Positions 1 through 12,836 of a DNA stretch of 64,000 nt are shown here, one piece after another. The stretch is from NCBI RefSeq assembly GCF_001949145.1, contig NW_019091370.1:2295980-2359979 (forward strand), given 5' to 3'. A program made the translations under genes and the position numbers. The notes beneath the pieces were generated by a model, which saw only the letters and a list, made by a program, of their open reading frames with translations, had not been told where the DNA came from and ran no database searches. The stretch is from Acanthaster planci (lineage: Eukaryota; Echinodermata; Asteroidea; Valvatida; Acanthasteridae). Position 1 is the stretch's first letter. Each line of letters opens with the position of its first letter.

Positions 1-849
1 GCAAACAGCCTGAAAATGCGGACTATTGCAGTATCATACTGACTGACAAACATTCAACAGCTTATGGGAGCGGATGCCCATTTCCATCTGACAGTCTCTG
101 TCCTTTATTAGGGCTTGATTCAAGGTTCACCATGGTTTCGCAGGGAAAAAAGTTTGAAAAAGTTGGAGAGGGGTGGTGAACAATATGCGCCTGCAGTAAA
201 TACACCCATTGGCTTGTATGGTAAGGATCCACGATGGCAGCGGGTGCAACACGGTGCATAAAAGGGGAATGCCCCTCCTAGCCTAACCCAAAACCCTCCC
301 CCCACCTCCACATCTGGCCCACTGGAGTTTTGCAAGGGAATGGATCAAAGCTCACATTGGAAAGGTTTGCCTGGGAAGCACAGCAATGAGTCGAAGGCTG
401 CATCCGAATCTCTTGTCTAGAGCTACATATAGGTCTAGGTCTTTACTCCATCGAAAAATACGCAGAGACACCCAGACAATAGACCTAGCCATAGCTCTGG
501 AAGCCCGTTTCGGACACGGCCAACGTCTATCATGTGATCATCTCTTCTTGGGGAAGAGTGAGGTTCTACAAAGAAGTACTGTGGTAACAACATTTCGGAG
601 AGTACGCTCTGCTGGCAAACACAGCACAGTACATTTAATGGATTTCCCTAAAAAAAAAATACAGAGCTGTGAAAGGCATAGCCTGTTTACCTCATGGCAT
701 CATGAGAAAAATCGCAAAAAGATATTTAATCTGTATTCCATATCGACTACATAAACTCAGCCTCATACCAGACAATCTCTGGTCTACACATACATGCATG
801 CGCATGTTTGAACAGTCGGTTCCAGCAGCCAATGCATGCACGGTCATGA
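1..849. other. Non-coding stretch, no gene recognised
   Basis: An open frame of 122 codons (386-754, + strand) is the longest here. Its product is basic and low in structure, matches no domain I know, and ends in ordinary AT-rich sequence, so I do not call it a gene. Positions 785-840 hold several ATGCATG/GCATGC-type alternating purine-pyrimidine words. No repeat family or RNA gene is visible. Confidence 0.6.
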
Positions 850-1092
850 ACGTTGGCATCACTCAGAAGCCGGCCCCCAGCAAACAGTGAGTGGAAAAAT
901 CATGGTCTCATCCCCTCGTCTCCGACGCACCGCCTGCAGAAGAGCAAATACTGGGTGCAAATTGGCTACATGAGCCGCGGCCGGCCCGCATTGATTGGCT
1001 CGATTTTTTGGGGGGGCAACCGGAGTAACAATTAGCAATCGGCGTTGATTGGGCGGCCGGACAACATCCCCCAGATCAATTTTAGAAATGAA
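850..1092. promoter_or_regulatory. Candidate GC-rich regulatory patch with three ATTGG (inverted CCAAT) boxes
   Basis: Three ATTGG cores occur within about 95 bp: ATTGGCT at 961-967, GATTGGCT at about 993-1000 and GATTGGGCGG at about 1047-1056. They sit in a GC-rich island containing CCGCGGCCGGCCCGC (975-989). ATTGGCT is the reverse of AGCCAAT, the CCAAT-box form bound by NF-Y, and clustered CCAAT boxes with GC-rich sequence are common in animal promoters and enhancers. A homeodomain-type core, AACAATTAGCA, lies at about 1027. No TATA box, initiator or adjacent exon can be tied to it, so the regulatory role is inference. A poly-A tract follows at 1090-1107. Confidence 0.3.
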
Positions 1093-4000
1093 AAAAAAAA
1101 AAAAAAAAGAAGCTGGCCATTTTACCGGGGAAGCTTGCACACGAAAGGAGGCAGTGCCGAAGTTAAACATCATCAGAGAGCTAGAGAGGGGAGGGAAAAG
1201 AGATAGAGCGCTGGTTTTGTGTGACGAGCGCCGCTAAGAGAAGACAAACACATGCAGGGCTATTGATTCATCAGTCAATATGCCAAAGTTTATGAACCTA
1301 CCATCAGTGGCATCACAGGCATTAGCTGAGAGATGAAAAGGAAGAAAAAAAAAGAAAAAAGGAAAAAAAAATGCTGAATGATTAACACTCAATCAGATTA
1401 TCACCACTTCAATGATCTACCTGAAGGAGATGGCACAAACAGGGAACAAAGGCTCAGCAAAGTGGCTGTCAGGAAGTAAGCAAGCACTTACGGAAGATTG
1501 GCGTAATTGGAAGCCTAGGTACAAAAACCCAAAACAAACAGGGAAGCACCTTAGGGAGGAATACTGATGCACTGAAAAACATTAGTAATGTTGACTAAAG
1601 CAGACTTGTCCAGTTTTTTTAAAATCAATATTCTGTGGCAAGGAAAGGAGAGAATGCTGCTACCTTGACCTTCAATTCAGACAATTAATATAATTTTTCG
1701 TATAATAAATTTGTTGAGTTTCTTATGTATTATATACATTTTTGTATTGTTATCCACATTTTGTCTATATCTACACTTACAATTTTAGAAGAGTATTGCA
1801 CTTGACATGTAGGATAATAAAAATGAAATCAGACGAAACAAACCATTTTCATTGACATTTGTTAGAAATATGTGAAACATTTAAAAAATTATGATCCATT
1901 CAATACTGTTTGCAGGGGATAGCAAAAGTTGAAGGCTTTTCCAAGCAGCCGGAAAATGTCCACAATGAGAGTGGCCTGATATGTACAAATATCAATGTTC
2001 CACACTTCACAGTCAACAGTGGCTTTGCATTGTAGGCTGACGACCACTAGAGTTAGGCAAAGTTTCCATGACCAACACATGTGCATGTGTCTGAGTCAAA
2101 GTTAGGCAGCAAGGCAGCTTGTTGGCTTGCACAGTTAGGCAGTACATCACACCGTGCGTATTGCCAGTTTCCAAACCCAAAAATGCTGAACTAAGAACTA
2201 TCACATTCAGGGATTTTGGTCAATACACAACCACTACGACCTGTAAAGAACAGTATGAAGTTCAAATGTTGCACTGAACACAAACTCTGTGTTGATTCCC
2301 TTATGAACAGGCCTACATGTACATGTAGCTGGCTGCAAATATATATTCAACCTGAAGCATGTAAATTATTTTTTTTCTTTTTTTAAAAACTATTTTTACT
2401 TCAAACGAAATACTTGACAAATTCCCAGCATGTGAAAAATTCTTTGGCAGAAATGCCATACATCTGTAATGCAAAAGCAGCCAATAAATTACATGGAAGA
2501 AAAAATGCAGATGAAGCAACGACAGATGTACAGCTACTGTGCACCATTTTTAAGGGATTCAAACTGCCAGTGTTAAAAGTGGGTGCTCCTGAACAAAATG
2601 TCATTCAGCACCGGGAGGTTGGACTGCATGTGTAAGTTTGCAAAACTTGTTGCCAACCATGCACAGTACTAGGACATGTCATCAAGATGTCTGTATCCGA
2701 CCGGAGACCTGTCTTCAGAAGCTCTGAGGGCGCTTCCTGTTCACAGATGAGTACAGGCCCTAAATACACTTATGAGGACACGTAATGTCCTCATATCTTC
2801 CTAAACCATAACAGTCCCTGTGCTGATTAATAATTTGCCTTTCCCTGTCACATGTACATGCAGACTGTGCCACATCTGCCGCGGCACCACACTCATCATG
2901 CATGTCACACCCACATTCTAAAATGGAAGATGTGGGAGAATCCCCCCTCCTTCAACATTTCCTCCAATATTGTCACAATGCATTTCCTTTTCTCGTCAAA
3001 CCTTCAGGAGTTTCTACAGCAATGTCTTCCAATCATTTCCAACACAGGCCGACCGAAAGTGTTAACTTTGCTGCTTATTTTTCAAACACAGGCCAGCAGA
3101 AAAGCTTTCCTCACTAATGTTGCTCAATGCACACTGGCTAACACCAACAAGGCCATGAACTGAGTGATCACAACATAGGATACTTTGTGCACTTCCAGCA
3201 GTTTCCTTGATTTCCAGACAACTTGCAAATTCCACGTAATAATGATTTAAGATTTAGCTCTTTAAAAGATACAGCAACAACATTTATACATCATTGCTCC
3301 ATGCAAATACACTGGTAAAAATTCAAAAGAATTACAGTACAGCTTTTCTCAATGATCATTTTATCCTGGCCATTTTCTGCCCTGGGCAAGTCTGTTTCAA
3401 CCCTTTGGAAAAGAAAATGGGATGACAGGCTTTACATGAACTCCTGGATCTTTCACTGAAAGAAGAAAAAAAAAACGACAACCAAAGAAACTCACCTCAT
3501 TGTCCTGAAAGCTGTCAGTGGTAATGTTGACTAACCCTGGACCCAAAAGGACAGACAGCCCCACTTTAAAATTGATCACACACTGGGCCAATTCTGAGTG
3601 ATGACAGCTACATCATGACTTACTAATGTGGCAGCCATTTGAGCAGCCCCTTCCACTTTGGAAAAATCTGTGGAACTCGGACTGAATCCTGACAGAAATT
3701 TTTGGGAACCAGGGTCTTGACAGGTAAAGGGCACGCTGGCGACTAACAGGGCTACTGGTAGGGAGGGGGAGAGGACGGGGCAAGACTGTGAAGGAATATA
3801 CTTGTTCTACGGAAGAAATGGGGGGGGGAGTCAAAGAATGATGAAGTTGTCGACAAACAGATGTCACTCATGGTTAGGCATGACACCGAGACAGGGAAGG
3901 CTGGTGAGGTTGCAATCGATCTTCAGAGACCAGATGATTAAGGGAGGGATGGGAAAGAACTTGACAGCAGCTGGGGTCCTGTCCTGATCAAACTTGACAA

Positions 4001-4913
4001 TGACTTTGGATTCTGCCACTGATGGGATTAGCGCAGCAAGAAAGAAAACAAATTCCCCTGATCTGATGACACGGCATGGATCTTGAATGAGGGACAAACA
4101 AAAGTCATCTGCTCCGTTAACGTGAACCGTTTGTACTTGCAAAGGCAACGGCCGCCACTTCCCATTTGTAGAGTTTGGGTTCCTGGTGACAATGACCTGA
4201 AAAATGTAGAAGTTGCATGCCTGTGGACCCAAACAAGGGTCCCATTCTACACCATATAATATACAGTACTGGCTGCAGACATAGGGTCAGGGAGGGGGGA
4301 TTATATCAGTTGAGCTCCCTGTCTGCTCTGTGGGAAAACAAAAGGCAATGTGCCTTTACACAGAGACAATGGACCTTTGGTGGGAACTCTTGCGAGCATG
4401 CAAAGGTTGGTGCACATTTCATGAGGGACACAATGAGCCCATTGGACTGATTTCTCTTGGAATGTGAGGTCTCTGTATGCATGCCCGGCAATCCAGATGA
4501 AGGGTTTCCACCAATCAGTTTGCCATACACTGATCTCTTCCTTCTGTAGGACCCAACCCAAATGTGGTGGCACATCTTTGACAGGGAGATTAAAACATGT
4601 GCCACACAAGCACGATCATGACATTTCTGGCCCTAAGCTGGGCAAATTTCTTGTACCGGTAATGCTTTCACTCCACCAAGAGTGAAGGCAGCTTACTGTA
4701 TATGAGGGTGGGCCGATGTCCCAAAAGTGAAGTAATATTGTGGTGTTGTCTTAATTCCAGCTGCGAGTAGGGTGGGTTACCAACCACGTGGGTAAATTGC
4801 TGTCACTGGCAATGTGCAATAACTACATTCCACGGGTCTAATCCACTTTCGGAGTGCTATTTTTAAGACAGAATACAAGCTGAAGTTTGCAGCGGGCCAA
4901 CATATCGTGCTGT
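1093..4913. other. Non-coding stretch with low-complexity tracts
   Basis: This stretch holds A-rich low-complexity sequence at 1335-1372, AT-rich sequence at 1680-1900, and a TACATGTACATGTA palindrome at about 2315-2330. G-rich runs lie at 3760-3830. Frames of 80-122 codons (for example 3864-4232 and 4301-4609, - strand) overlap each other and resemble nothing known. I see no gene, RNA or mobile element. Confidence 0.6.
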
Positions 4914-5006
4914 GGGAACGTTCCCATGGAACACAGTGTTCCTTGCAACCACTGGGCTTTTCCAACGGAACAGCTGCAGTGCTCCACTGTGGGAACATGC
5001 CGTTCC
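4914..5006. promoter_or_regulatory. Cluster of GGAAC/GTTCC inverted repeats
   Basis: Three dyad-symmetric words lie within 93 bp: GGGAACGTTCCC (4914-4925, perfect), GGAACACAGTGTTCC (4928-4942, perfect around a single central base) and GGAACATGCCGTTCC (4992-5006, one mismatch between the arms). The second has the layout GGAACA-n3-TGTTCC, the geometry of the inverted-repeat-3 element bound by vertebrate steroid-type nuclear receptors. A further GGAACA half-site lies at about 4968. Binding by any given factor is inference, and invertebrates often lack the steroid receptor clade that prefers this site. Confidence 0.3.
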
Positions 5007-5578
5007 AGTGAGAACTTTCCAAGTATTTCAAATTTTGAGACGCTATCTTATCATGAGGGCAGAGCAGTACAATTTGTGGGAATGATTACAATACACCAAG
5101 GCCAATTCAAAAGAGGAAGCATGGGTAGCTGTCCCTGAGTAAGGCAATTGACAGCAATATCTCCATCCCAGCTAGAAGTCAACTGAGTAAAGCGGAAGGT
5201 GTGTTGCTGTTCCTCAGGCAATTAGCCCATTCAATGTTTTGGTGAGGCAGGGTCAACACACTTGACATCATATTGAGTTGAACACATTCGGCACTTGTAA
5301 TCAGTGTACACGCGGTCACTGTTAATGAGTCAACTCGCATGCAGGTACCAGTATAGAAACTTTAAACAGCCTGTGATGCCCTTAATTTTGGGCATGCATT
5401 GTTGGAACACTGACATCATTCATTTATGGTAAGTTCTTCATTCCAGCCATGATGCAGATGGAATTGAAGTGGGCTAGGGTTACTGTACATATATGTGGCT
5501 ATGTGTAAAATGTGCATCTGCAGTGATCTAATGGTGTCCATGTAGGGTAATAATTATTTTCTGCATACAGCATGTTCC
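5007..5578. other. Non-coding stretch, nothing specific seen
   Basis: AT-rich single-copy-looking sequence without open frames of note, RNA genes or obvious repeats. It leads directly into the inverted-repeat element that starts at 5579. Confidence 0.6.
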
Positions 5579-5846
5579 ATATGGGTAATTCCAGAAATTA
5601 GGGGTCCAAAAGTGACAATTTTTATGTCCCCGTTAGATCTGACCTTTGTTACTTGACATGGAAATATCACCGGAATTGATTTCAAACTATTAGGCTACTG
5701 TTTGTTTGGCAGGTAATTTGCATTAATTCATCACTCTTGGAAATTATAAAATGTGTTCTGAACTTACAAAATCATACGTCGGATGTGACAGGGACACAAC
5801 ATAAAATGGAATCTAATGGACCCTTAATTTTTGGAATTACCCATAT
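5579..5846. mobile_element. MITE-like non-autonomous DNA transposon with terminal inverted repeats
   Basis: The left end reads ATATGGGTAATTCCAGAAAT and the right end, reverse complemented, reads ATATGGGTAATTCCAAAAAT, differing at one base in these 20. The similarity continues inward through GGGTCCA and a TTTTATG...TCCC block, giving imperfect arms of roughly 60 bp. The element is about 260-268 bp and AT-rich with no coding capacity, as expected of a miniature inverted-repeat element. ATAT flanks both ends; because it is itself palindromic it may be a 4-bp target duplication or the last bases of the repeat. The transposase superfamily cannot be assigned. Confidence 0.7.
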
Positions 5847-8800
5847 TCATGTACAGCTTTCACAGCCACCATCCAGCAGCTGTTCGGAATACCATGTGTT
5901 TGGCTTAGAGTGACTAGGCCTATGTAATGTATCTGTATAAAACACTGTCTTGGCACTGCGTACAGACATGCCTGATGTAATGTATTTGTAAGTACATAGA
6001 CGTGCGCACTAATGCTATACCTGAAATTTAAGTCGGGCAACTTGACAAGTGGCCATGAGAAAGTTGAGCATGTTTCAAGGTACTCGGTATGTGGGCTGTG
6101 ACCAGTAGGCCCGGGGTAGAGGGCCTTGCCCCATCGCGGACTTGGGAGGAGGGAAGAGGTGTCACTCTCCTTACAGGAGGGACTAATTAGTCTTGGCACT
6201 GATCAGGTTGGAACTACAGTGGAGTTACGCAGCAGGTTAGGAATTCCTGAGAGGCGATTTGACAGGTTGTCAGTTCCGTGGCCAGGAGTCAGAACATCCT
6301 GTGACGTTTAGCGATGCGATAGGGAAATTTCATGTTACCAGCAGAGGTACAAATCTCTCTCAAGGTGACCACTTCTAAAGACAATAAATTGTGTGCACTC
6401 AGAGAAAGGAATGTTAGCAAACTGGCAGACCATATAATTCCACATGTGAACTTGACCGATTCAATGTACAACAATCCACCAACATCCTTGCAGTGCAGTC
6501 TCTACGACTGATGAACTATACAGCATGTCTAATTGTGTCACCTTCCTTTTATCCCTTCCCCTGTCCATCTGACTACAGACTGCCATTAAATCATTTCTTT
6601 GTAAGATAAAGATCAATTCTCCTCCACTTTCCTCCTCGCTGCTACTCACTGCAATTTCAGTCAACAGTAGGTGTTATAGAATCCTGAAGAATCTACTAAA
6701 AAGAATGGTTACTAAATCCCTCTCCCAATCAGTACAAGTTTAAACTAAATTCAAATTTACTTAGGACTCCGACAACTGTTACGAAAATAAACGGAGGTGT
6801 CAGTTTCGACAGGTCCTGGACTTGATGCTGACGGTCGGACAGTAGGGGGTGCCTGTAATGAGCACAGGCAACTCACTACGAGCCCCTGATAGCTCGCCGG
6901 CTGGTCCCCAATTAACACATTTGTTGGGGAATTCTAAACAGGAGGCGGGCCAGCCTTCTGGCAGGGTAAGCAGCAGGGAGGCTTCAAGACTCGGCGGAAA
7001 CCATCCCCCCCTACAACACAAAAGCAAGCCTGATATGACACTGTGTGATGTCGTACTGGTGTGGGATGTAGCTGACATGAGTAAACACAGAGTGCATGAA
7101 TCTTCTGATAAGGGACAACGAAGTCCAGATGAAAATCTGGTCCAGATATCAACTTTGCCATCTCGGAAATTGACACAAACTCCTGCGTGACTCCATCCGG
7201 CCAAACTAAACATTCAGCAAAAACTCAGAAAAAGAAATGCTCAGATTTTCCACGCGCAGGTACATTTATGCCTGTGTGACCATTCTTTACACATTTAGGT
7301 TGAATTAAAAATGTTTGGTTTAAAGCAGTGCAAATTCATGGAACTTAGAGTTCATATAAGGGCTTGAGGGGCAAGCAAGATTAAAGCTAAAAAAAAAGGT
7401 CCAATTCTCCATTCAGAACTAAAAATGAGAATAACCGGTCTGTTTACTGTGATTAACAAGACAAAAATTCTGCTGGTCTCATCAACCCAAAGGCAAATGA
7501 TCAAGAAGACCAGTTTGGCAGCTGAGGTCAACTAAGGTCATCCTGTATAACAACATGGGAGCAATCCACAGGACATCTGTGTATCAGTGTCACCCAACCC
7601 AGGGGGAGGTTTCAACCTCATTCTTGACAAGACAGGGCTGTGAAACCCTTGGCAGGGAAGACAAGATGAGGGCTGGGCAGACTGGTCAGCATCAATTTAC
7701 ATTCCTGCTGGAGACTGTGGGGCGGGCAGTGCTCAGATTGAGTGAGGGCTGGGATTTCACTAGGGAGGGAAACAGGAGAGATAGGGTTTAAAAGAAGTAG
7801 CCGGTGGGGGGCCACACTGAAAACACTTATGAGGAATTTCCGCTGTTACCGTTTTTAAGGTACATGCGGATTCCCAGCGGGGTCTCATCAAAAAGAAACT
7901 CTGTTTGTCACCACTGAGACCCTCAATATTTGGTGAGATCCACAAAAGGGGCAGTGGTCACATGGAAGCTTCACTGTGATGATCAAGTTGTTCTCTAATG
8001 AAGCATGCTGTTTAGTTTTCTCTCCATAATGTTTCTATTTGGCGCAGTGCATCCTTTAAGCTTTACTCCACAAGTCAATCTTTCAAAAGTCAATGAGGTG
8101 TTTGAGGATTTTGAAGAATGAGGAAGGGAGAATTTGCTGAAACATCGTGTCTGTGTAAAGTTGAAGTATAAAGAATGTTTCATCAGTTACCTAACAAAAC
8201 AGTTCCTGATTTTTGAAGAATTTGGAGGATTCAAGGAAGTTTCTTGCACAAGAAGAGTGTTAAGAGGTTTAGGGTTTGAGGCTAGGCTTTGTCTTTTCAA
8301 CCACAACAGAGCTGTCTTAAGGCCATACATGTACACATATATGTATGATTGGCACAGACATAGTCCCTGCAGAATCATCTTTGCACAATGCTGAAAGTCA
8401 ACACCGGTGTGACCAATTTCTGGTTGCCTTCTTAAAGGGAAAAAAAACCAAAAAAACAAAACAAAGAATGAGAAATGTATCACTTGTTCAGCTGCCGAAT
8501 GAACAAATCTTCTCACCACGTTTCACATCTCTGATGTTTTTGGAACTGTTTCCTCCCTGCGTGCCCCAGTCCTCTTGACGCTCTAGTCGTGTTGACTTTT
8601 GAAACTAATACACCTAGTGTCTGCTCCAAAACAACAGAAAAAATCTCCTAATACTTACACCCCTCGGAGACAGAATTCAAAAGGAAAAAACAACAGTTTG
8701 GTGTATCTTTTCCAGATCATGACGGGCGGCTTGTTTCAGGGCTTCTTACATTCAATCCTGGACTAGTCTTGGGGCTTCCGAGCTTCCAATCCCAGCGAGA

Positions 8801-11708
8801 CCAACATTTGGCTCCAGACTACGGGACAGAATTCTCATGCCCTCTGGAAAACTGCAGCCCTGTTATTATTTTGTCTTTTCTGCAGAAGCAGGTCACGCGT
8901 GTAGTACGCTACCTGTATATTATAACAGTCTGCAAACTAGTTTCTATCTCAAGTTTCCGGGGGCAAGTACTCTTCGGACGATGACCCGCACCTTCCGACA
9001 GCCAGGTATGCCAAGAGCCAGCAGCCTGGGCGGAGTTTCAGAGACAGAACGGCTGGAGGTGCAACACATGTTGCAAGCTAATTAGCAAGCAGGTGAAACC
9101 TAATTCCTGAAATGACTGAAAAATGACAGGCCTGTCAACTGTGGGAACGACACCAATGAATACTGATATTACAAGGATGCCCAAAGCTCTGCTGCGATAA
9201 CTTTAGGGTGTGGTACGACTTCCATAATCGTAACACGTACAGACATAGTACTCACATCTGATTCTCTTCTGGGCTCAAGGCTACACATGACAGCTACAAA
9301 ATTAATGGCATTCATCAGCACCAGTGATGCATTCAGTCCAGTTTTCAGAAGTTCATAACAAGTCTATCCAGTACCACATAGTCTCACTTCAAGTCATAAG
9401 CTTCTCTTTATGAACTCTTAAATAAAAAGTATTTCCCTCGTCATTGTGCATTCCCTATTGCTTGTCATCAAACCTGTGACTCCACATGCCACAAAGTTGT
9501 ACTAAACAAAGTTTCAGCGTGTGTGCTGAGGAACACAATAGACCTTTTTCCTCTTTGATCCAGCAATGTGAAGGACAAACATGTTTACCTCACCCCAACT
9601 GGATGCTCTTTTGAAAGTTTGGAAAACATGTTAGAATTTGTTCTGGCATAATGCAGAACAGACTGGAAAAGAAAGATTTTGAAGTATTCCTGTGCTCTGA
9701 AAGCTTCACAGACTTGGAACAGAAAAACTATTCCATTCCGTGTACATGTAAGCCTACCGGTAGCTTGCCTTCTCGGGAGTTTAACACAGTGACCAAAAAT
9801 GTATTCCTTGTCACAAGCTTTGATAATTTATCAAAACACAAAAACTTCAAACTCGTTATTTCCAACCTGCTCTTCATAGTTTCAGAGCCCTTTCTAGCAA
9901 TTTTCCTGTTTCAATTTTTTGATAAACTTCCCTATAAACTAAAAGGCAGACATACAGGTGTATGTGTGTTTTCTCATGAAGCTTTGTGTCCTCTGCAGAG
10001 AAGTACATGTACATGTACATGCATACAGTCGTGCCTTAAATTCAGTGACTCGTCTAAGATTACAGATGACAATGTTATGACATGTAGGGCCTGTACTGAA
10101 CCTTGCTGTATCCAACAACACCTACAAGACCCACTACTCAGATGCTCTACATAAACCGCACATTTTTTTTTCTTTTTTGACAGGAACAACAAAATATCTT
10201 GCCCACAACCAAAATACATCATATCCCGCCATGTCCAACCTTCAGCGAGTTTGCTGATAATTGGAGCAAAATACCAAGACTTGACTGACTCACCCCAGAG
10301 CACTGGTTGTTACTGCCTCACCTGCATAACCCTGACCGAAGTACCGGTAAGGGGGAGGGTCTGCATGGATGGGGGAGGGAAGGGACATATTTGCACACCT
10401 TTTCGCTCCCTGTTTGCAGGTGTCTCAGGAATGCAATGTTTTGACAGCTCGCTGGATACCAGGGGTTGATTGGTTTGGGGCTAGGTGTGGACGAGACATT
10501 GGCTTGGTTTGTACCTGTAGATGTAAGAATTGAGGATGGCTTTACTGGTTTTTATTGGGGGGATGGGGGTTGCAGTTGGAGGGAAGATGGGCTTATTCCA
10601 ATATTCATGGCTTAGATATAAGCCTCTTTCCAATATCTTGTTTTTTTTTTTAATTGACAAATGAGCAGATCATTTAAACATTCATTAGTTTTGAAAATAC
10701 TCAAGCAAAAATGACTTAAAATACTAGATTGCATCAGTCAAAGTGGAAGAGATCTTTAGTAACATATTCGAGTTGTATGCTGGTCAATCACGAGGTAATC
10801 ACAGTGAGTCACAAGTATCCGGAGGTAACAATTTGCAACAGAATACTCTGGTTATGGTCCATATTGGGACCTGACTTGAGACATGATTAATGCTGTGGGG
10901 TTGGGCTCTGATTGTATGTGATGATTTGGTTTTATCAAAAAAATACAGCTTTTTTCACTGGCCAAGAACAATCACTTGACTGGGCAACATGACCGCATGT
11001 CACACGCACCGTTAGACACCAAATTTGCCAGCACCGTACACATGTAATATCACATGCATCATACATGCCCCTGCAGTGTACAGGAAAATGCAGCAACCGC
11101 TAATGGCTAATATCAAAAGATTCCTTTGTGGCCCTTAATTTCCCTCATAGAAACAAGTGAGAAACATCAAGACAGAGACAACTCTGACAAAGCGATTGTT
11201 AACTGCTGTGATGTGGGATATGAGGTTTGGAAAACCCTAGGGTACGCATAGGGCCCTTGGCTTGCCTTGGGCTGTGGGTCCCTCAGGTTTTATAAACACC
11301 ATGACGCAGTCAACAATTGTTCAGTGTAACTCTGTGACAGTCCTTATGAGCTTTACCTTCCAAGTCTTCTGTCAAGCACTGTTGGATTTTGAAATTCGGC
11401 AGACTGGTGCATACAAAAACACTGTACATGTATACATAATGTACATGTAACAGTGTAACTGGAAATTGGAAAATAATACTCTCATCGATGGAAACTGTTC
11501 CAGTCGTGAAAGCGAAACTTCCGTCAAACATGAACTGCTAAGTCAGTCAGTCCTGGAAATGAAGAAAGGATATTTCATTAGTAAGGTCTTTCTGTGCTAC
11601 AGCATATCTAATAATCAGGTCAAAAAGGCAAGTTTTCTAACGGTACACAAAGCCCAAATTAGAGGAAATTTGCAGAAACAGTGCGCATTTGTGTGTATTA
11701 CCCTCAAT
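5847..11708. other. Non-coding stretch with dispersed palindromic words
   Basis: No gene is recognised. The longest frame (9651-10154, + strand, 167 codons) runs through a TACATGTACATGTACATG tract that encodes a Thr-Cys repeat; its product has no domain I know and it is treated as chance. TACCGGTA occurs at 9755-9762 and 10342-10349. Positions 10349-10382 are G-rich, with five runs of three or more G. A purine-rich patch lies at 8430-8465. No tRNA-like or transposon sequence was found here. Confidence 0.55.
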
Positions 11709-12836
11709 ACTCACAGGTGCAGGAAAATGTTGCTCACGCATTGCGCTTATACTCACAGGTGCAGGAAAATGTTGCTCGTGCACTGCGCTTATACTCACAG
11801 GTGCAGGAAAATGTTGCTCGCGCACTGCGCTTATACTNNNNNNNNNNNNNNNNNNNNNNNNNNNNNNNNNNNNNNNNNNNNNNNNNNNNNNNNNNNNNNN
11901 NNNNNNNNNNNNNNNNNNNNNNNNNNNNNNNNNNNNNNNNNNNNNNNNNNNNNNNNNNNNNNNNNNNNNNNNNNNNNNNNNNNNNNNNNNNNNNNNNNNN
12001 NNNNNNNNNNNNNNNNNNNNNNNNNNNNNNNNNNNNNNNNNNNNNNNNNNNNNNNNNNNNNNNNNNNNNNNNNNNNNNNNNNNNNNNNNNNNNNNNNNNN
12101 NNNNNNNNNNNNNNNNNNNNNNNNNNNNNNNNNNNNNNNNNNNNNNNNNNNNNNNNNNNNNNNNNNNNNNNNNNNNNNNNNNNNNNNNNNNNNNNNNNNN
12201 NNNNNNNNNNNNNNNNNNNNNNNNNNNNNNNNNNNNNNNNNNNNNNNNNNNNNNNNNNNNNNNNNNNNNNNNNNNNNNNNNNNNNNNNNNNNNNNNNNNN
12301 NNNNNNNNNNNNNNNNNNNNNNNNNNNNNNNNNNNNNNNNNNNNNNNNNNNNNNNNNNNNNNNNNNNNNNNNNNNNNNNNNNNNNNNNNNNNNNNNNNNN
12401 NNNNNNNNNNNNNNNNNNNNNNNNNNNNNNNNNNNNNNNNNNNNNNNNNNNNNNNNNNNNNNNNNNNNNNNNNNNNNNNNNNNNNNNNNNNNNNNNNNNN
12501 NNNNNNNNNNNNNNNNNNNNNNNNNNNNNNNNNNNNNNNNNNNNNNNNNNNNNNNNNNNNNNNNNNNNNNNNNNNNNNNNNNNNNNNNNNNNNNNNNNNN
12601 NNNNNNNNNNNNNNNNNNNNNNNNNNNNNNNNNNNNNNNNNNNNNNNNNNNNNNNNNNNNNNNNNNNNNNNNNNNNNNNNNNNNNNNNNNNNNNNNNNNN
12701 NNNNNNNNNNNNNNNNNNNNNNNNNNNNNNNNNNNNNNNNNNNNNNNNNNNNNNNNNNNNNNNNNNNNNNNNNNNNNNNNNNNNNNNNNNNNNNNNNNNC
12801 ACAGGTGGAGGAAAATGTTGCTCGCGCATTGCGCTT
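11709..12836 (+). repeat. 42-bp minisatellite interrupted by an assembly gap
   Basis: Three full tandem copies of a 42-bp unit lie at 11709-11750, 11751-11792 and 11793-11834. Each begins ACTCACAGGTGCAGGAAAAT and ends TGCGCTTAT. A partial copy follows at 11835-11837, then N. A further copy emerges from the gap at 12800-12836 with one change (GGTGGAGG for GGTGCAGG). Copies differ at only a few sites, mostly in a CTC(A/G)(C/T)GCA(T/C)TGCG segment, so the array is young. Because 42 is a multiple of three and the unit has no stop in several frames, long repetitive frames appear on both strands. These follow from the repeat length and are not evidence of a protein. Confidence 0.92.
11838..12799. 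other. Assembly gap (962 N)
   Basis: A run of N inside the 42-bp minisatellite. The array flanks both sides, so the missing sequence is most likely more copies that the assembler could not resolve. The true length is unknown: the copies on either side of the gap are not in register modulo 42, which suggests that the N count is an estimate or that the array contains indels. Confidence 0.98.

Noticed and set aside
9651-10154. 167-codon frame as a possible gene
   Set aside because: It includes a TACATGTACATG tract read as Thr-Cys repeats, has no recognisable domain, and has neither splice signals nor a convincing start context.
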